From Gammaproteobacteria bacterium (GTDB taxonomy: Bacteria > Pseudomonadota > Gammaproteobacteria > Xanthomonadales > Wenzhouxiangellaceae), in contig JAJFKY010000019.1 of NCBI GenBank assembly GCA_021772975.1, positions 1-64,000 on the forward strand: a stretch of DNA of 64,000 nucleotides, written 5' to 3'. Positions 62,463 through 64,000 of the stretch are shown here, one piece after another (the first letter of the stretch is position 1; every line of letters begins with the position of its first letter). The notes below the pieces were generated by a model. The model ran no database searches, was not told the DNA's origin, and was given only the letters and a program-made list of their open reading frames with translations. Position numbers and translations under genes: made by a program.

Positions 62463-63626
62463 ATGGTCCGGATTCCCTACTGGCGGCTGGCTGCCTTTTA
62501 TGGATTCTATTACGCGGTACTGGGCGCGTTCTCGCCTTTTTTCAGTCTATATCTGAATGATCGTGGTTTAAGCCCATGGTGGATCAGCGTACTGATGTCA
62601 TTCTGGTATGTCACCCGGGTGTTTGTACCCAGTTTGTGGGCGGCAGGCAGCGAGCAGGCGGCCAGTCCGGTCAGATGGCTACGTACCGGCAGTCTCATGG
62701 CCGGCCTGTTTCTGTTGATTTTTCTGACCCCGGCGGGGCTGGGCTGGATGATAGTGGCCATGCTGGGCTTCAGCGTGATGATGAACGGCATCCTGCCGCA
62801 GTTTGAAGGGCTTACCTTGAGCCACCTGCGCACCGGCGCGAATGAATACGGGCGCATCAGGATGTGGGGGTCGGTCGGTTTTCTGGTGGTAGTGTTTGGT
62901 TACGGCTTGATTTTTCAGCGGTTGGACTGGTATTGGCTGGTACCGTTGATGCTGCCATTGCTGGCATTAACCTGGATAGCCGCGCTGTATAACGATTTTG
63001 CCGATGATTATCACAGCGAAGCAAAACCGGGTTGGCAGGCAGTGCGCTCGATACTGCAACGCAAGCAGGTCAAGGCGTTTTTCATCAGCGCGATGCTGAT
63101 GCAATTGTCATTCGGCCCGTTTTACGTATTTTATTCGCTATATCTGGAACAGCATGGCTACCGTCCGGTGGTGATCGGCAGCTATTGGGCCCTGGGGGTG
63201 CTGGCGGAAATTGTGGTGCTGTTTTATTCGCGCAGCTGGTTAAAGCACATCAGCGCCACCCGGGTTGTACAGGCCGCTTTACTACTGGGTGCGATACGCT
63301 GGCTGCTGGTGGCGCTGTATCCCGAGCAGCGGTTGTTAATGGCGCTGGTGCAGATTATTCATGCGATCAATTTCGGGGCTTTTTTTGCGGCCTGCATGGT
63401 CTTGATTCAGCGCTTTTTTCCCGGTCGGTTAAGCGTCCACGGACAGGGTCTGCTGTATGGTTTGAGCTCAGGCGTCGGTGGGGTCATCGGGGCCTTGCTG
63501 GCGGGTTTGATCTGGGAGGCGTATGGCGGCAGTGCGACCTATGTGATGGGGGCCGGTGCCAGCCTGCTGGGATTTGTACTGTCGGTTAGCTTTATCCGGC
63601 CACGACGGCGTTTGCTGGGGAGATGA
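62463..63626 (+). CDS. MFS transporter, HcaT/LacY-like
   Basis: 387-aa major facilitator superfamily transporter with about 12 membrane helices. It resembles the 3-phenylpropionate transporter HcaT group (MFS_1-like). The start reads YWRLAAFYGFYYAVLGAFSP, the loop EYGRIRMWGSVGFLVVVFGY is the group's RxWGSxGF-type motif near 130, and QVKAFFISAMLMQLSFGPFY begins the second half. The substrate is unknown. It follows mscS by 73 bp. Confidence 0.88.
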   Translation: MVRIPYWRLAAFYGFYYAVLGAFSPFFSLYLNDRGLSPWWISVLMSFWYVTRVFVPSLWAAGSEQAASPVRWLRTGSLMAGLFLLIFLTPAGLGWMIVAMLGFSVMMNGILPQFEGLTLSHLRTGANEYGRIRMWGSVGFLVVVFGYGLIFQRLDWYWLVPLMLPLLALTWIAALYNDFADDYHSEAKPGWQAVRSILQRKQVKAFFISAMLMQLSFGPFYVFYSLYLEQHGYRPVVIGSYWALGVLAEIVVLFYSRSWLKHISATRVVQAALLLGAIRWLLVALYPEQRLLMALVQIIHAINFGAFFAACMVLIQRFFPGRLSVHGQGLLYGLSSGVGGVIGALLAGLIWEAYGGSATYVMGAGASLLGFVLSVSFIRPRRRLLGR

Positions 63627-63645
63627 TTTTGCTGTTGAGAGTTTT

Positions 63646-63728
63646 GTCGGCTTACGAGCCTTCGGCCCTAAGCCGACCTACGTGGGCAGCGTTGCGGTAG
63701 GTCGGTTTAGGCGTAGCCGTAAACCGAC
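63646..63728. repeat. REP-like inverted doublet (GTCGGYTTA family), copy 2
   Basis: Hairpin one GTCGGCTTACG ... TAAGCCGAC is at 63646-63677 and hairpin two GTCGGTTTA ... TAAACCGAC at 63701-63728, with CCTACG/GTAGG on the inner sides. It is the same arrangement as 35295-35401 with a shorter spacer. It lies between the convergent MFS and prfA genes. Confidence 0.85.
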
Positions 63729-63825
63729 AGCAAGAACTCCATGCACAACCAAATTATCATATTGAGAAACTGTTGTTGATTTACCAGCCCGCACTTCTAC
63801 ACCAGCCTGCTTTGGCATGCTCGCC

Positions 63826-64000
63826 TTATTTCGCCAGTTCCGATAACAACTCAGTCTGATGTTCCTGCTGCAACGGTTCAATCAATTGTTTTAAGCCGCC
63901 GGCCAGAATTTCATCCAGTTTGTACAAAGTCAGATTGATCCGGTGATCGGTGACGCGTCCCTGCGGATAATTATAGGTGCGGATGCGCTGTGAGCGATCG
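63826..64000 (-). CDS. prfA: Peptide chain release factor 1, C-terminal fragment (runs off window)
   Basis: The minus-strand reading from the window edge gives [20 protein letters not shown], then [20 protein letters not shown] and the ending LSELAK. This is the C-terminal region of RF1, matching E. coli [20 protein letters not shown]. It terminates translation at UAA/UAG. 57 residues are visible; the GGQ loop and PVT anticodon mimic lie outside the window. Confidence 0.92.
   Translation of the reverse strand, partial: DRSQRIRTYNYPQGRVTDHRINLTLYKLDEILAGGLKQLIEPLQQEHQTELLSELAK

Overview
The window is chromosomal DNA from a gammaproteobacterium of moderately high GC content. This rests on the 4.5S RNA-dnaX-ybaB-recR order, an E. 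coli-sized sbcB, ppc, truD, tdh and kbl set, an RstA/RstB-type two-component system beside a MipA/OmpV-type porin gene, and a leucine-degradation (liu) cluster. Several secreted proteins, an IPTL-CTERM-like tail and a C-terminal FRD-type tail suggest a free-living, surface-active relative of Xanthomonadales/Wenzhouxiangellaceae/Marinicella. That placement is inference; no rRNA or other decisive marker is present.

Layout. 1-319 is a 169-bp tandem repeat with a strong palindrome. 465-3481 is the SRP RNA gene with dnaX, ybaB and recR. 3601-3891 is a ComEA-like gene, followed by an AT-rich gap with two perfect inverted DnaA boxes. 4350-10567 is a minus-strand block (acyl-CoA hydrolase/transferase, sbcB, a TMEM175-like channel, a DUF885 lipoprotein). 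10579-16490 holds msrA, a GlsB-type protein, a lytic transglycosylase, yigZ, and an LpxH-like/GT4/xseA operon. 16703-24706 holds tdh, small envelope genes, ppc and truD. 24771-30884 is a secreted-protein region: a 1179-residue beta-helix protein preceded by three 76-bp repeats, an FNT transporter and two small secreted proteins. 31210-33170 is a DsbA-family gene and kbl.

About 33.2-41.7 kb is an accessory region. It starts 3 bp after kbl with an AT-rich DUF262/DUF1524 (GmrSD-like) gene. Then come a decayed yefM-yoeB toxin-antitoxin pair split by a REP-like doublet, an unrecognised beta-rich protein, a secreted lipase, an integrase remnant, and a redox cluster (FrnE/DsbA-like, FAD monooxygenase, thioredoxin-reductase-like, HxlR regulator) behind a GGTTACC inverted-repeat operator. 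It ends in a decayed antiporter gene.

41.8-52.5 kb holds an IPTL-CTERM protein, lepB, the mipA-DUF3019-rstA-rstB operon with an RstA-box-like site upstream, a secreted protein, a sigma factor with a membrane partner, an M23 peptidase and a GFA-family gene. 52.6-61.1 kb is the liu-type catabolic cluster: thiolase, MCC beta, lipoprotein, enoyl-CoA hydratase, MCC alpha, HMG-CoA lyase and an SDR. The window ends with mscS, an MFS transporter, a second REP-like doublet and the 3' end of prfA. No tRNA, rRNA, CRISPR array or intact insertion sequence was seen.
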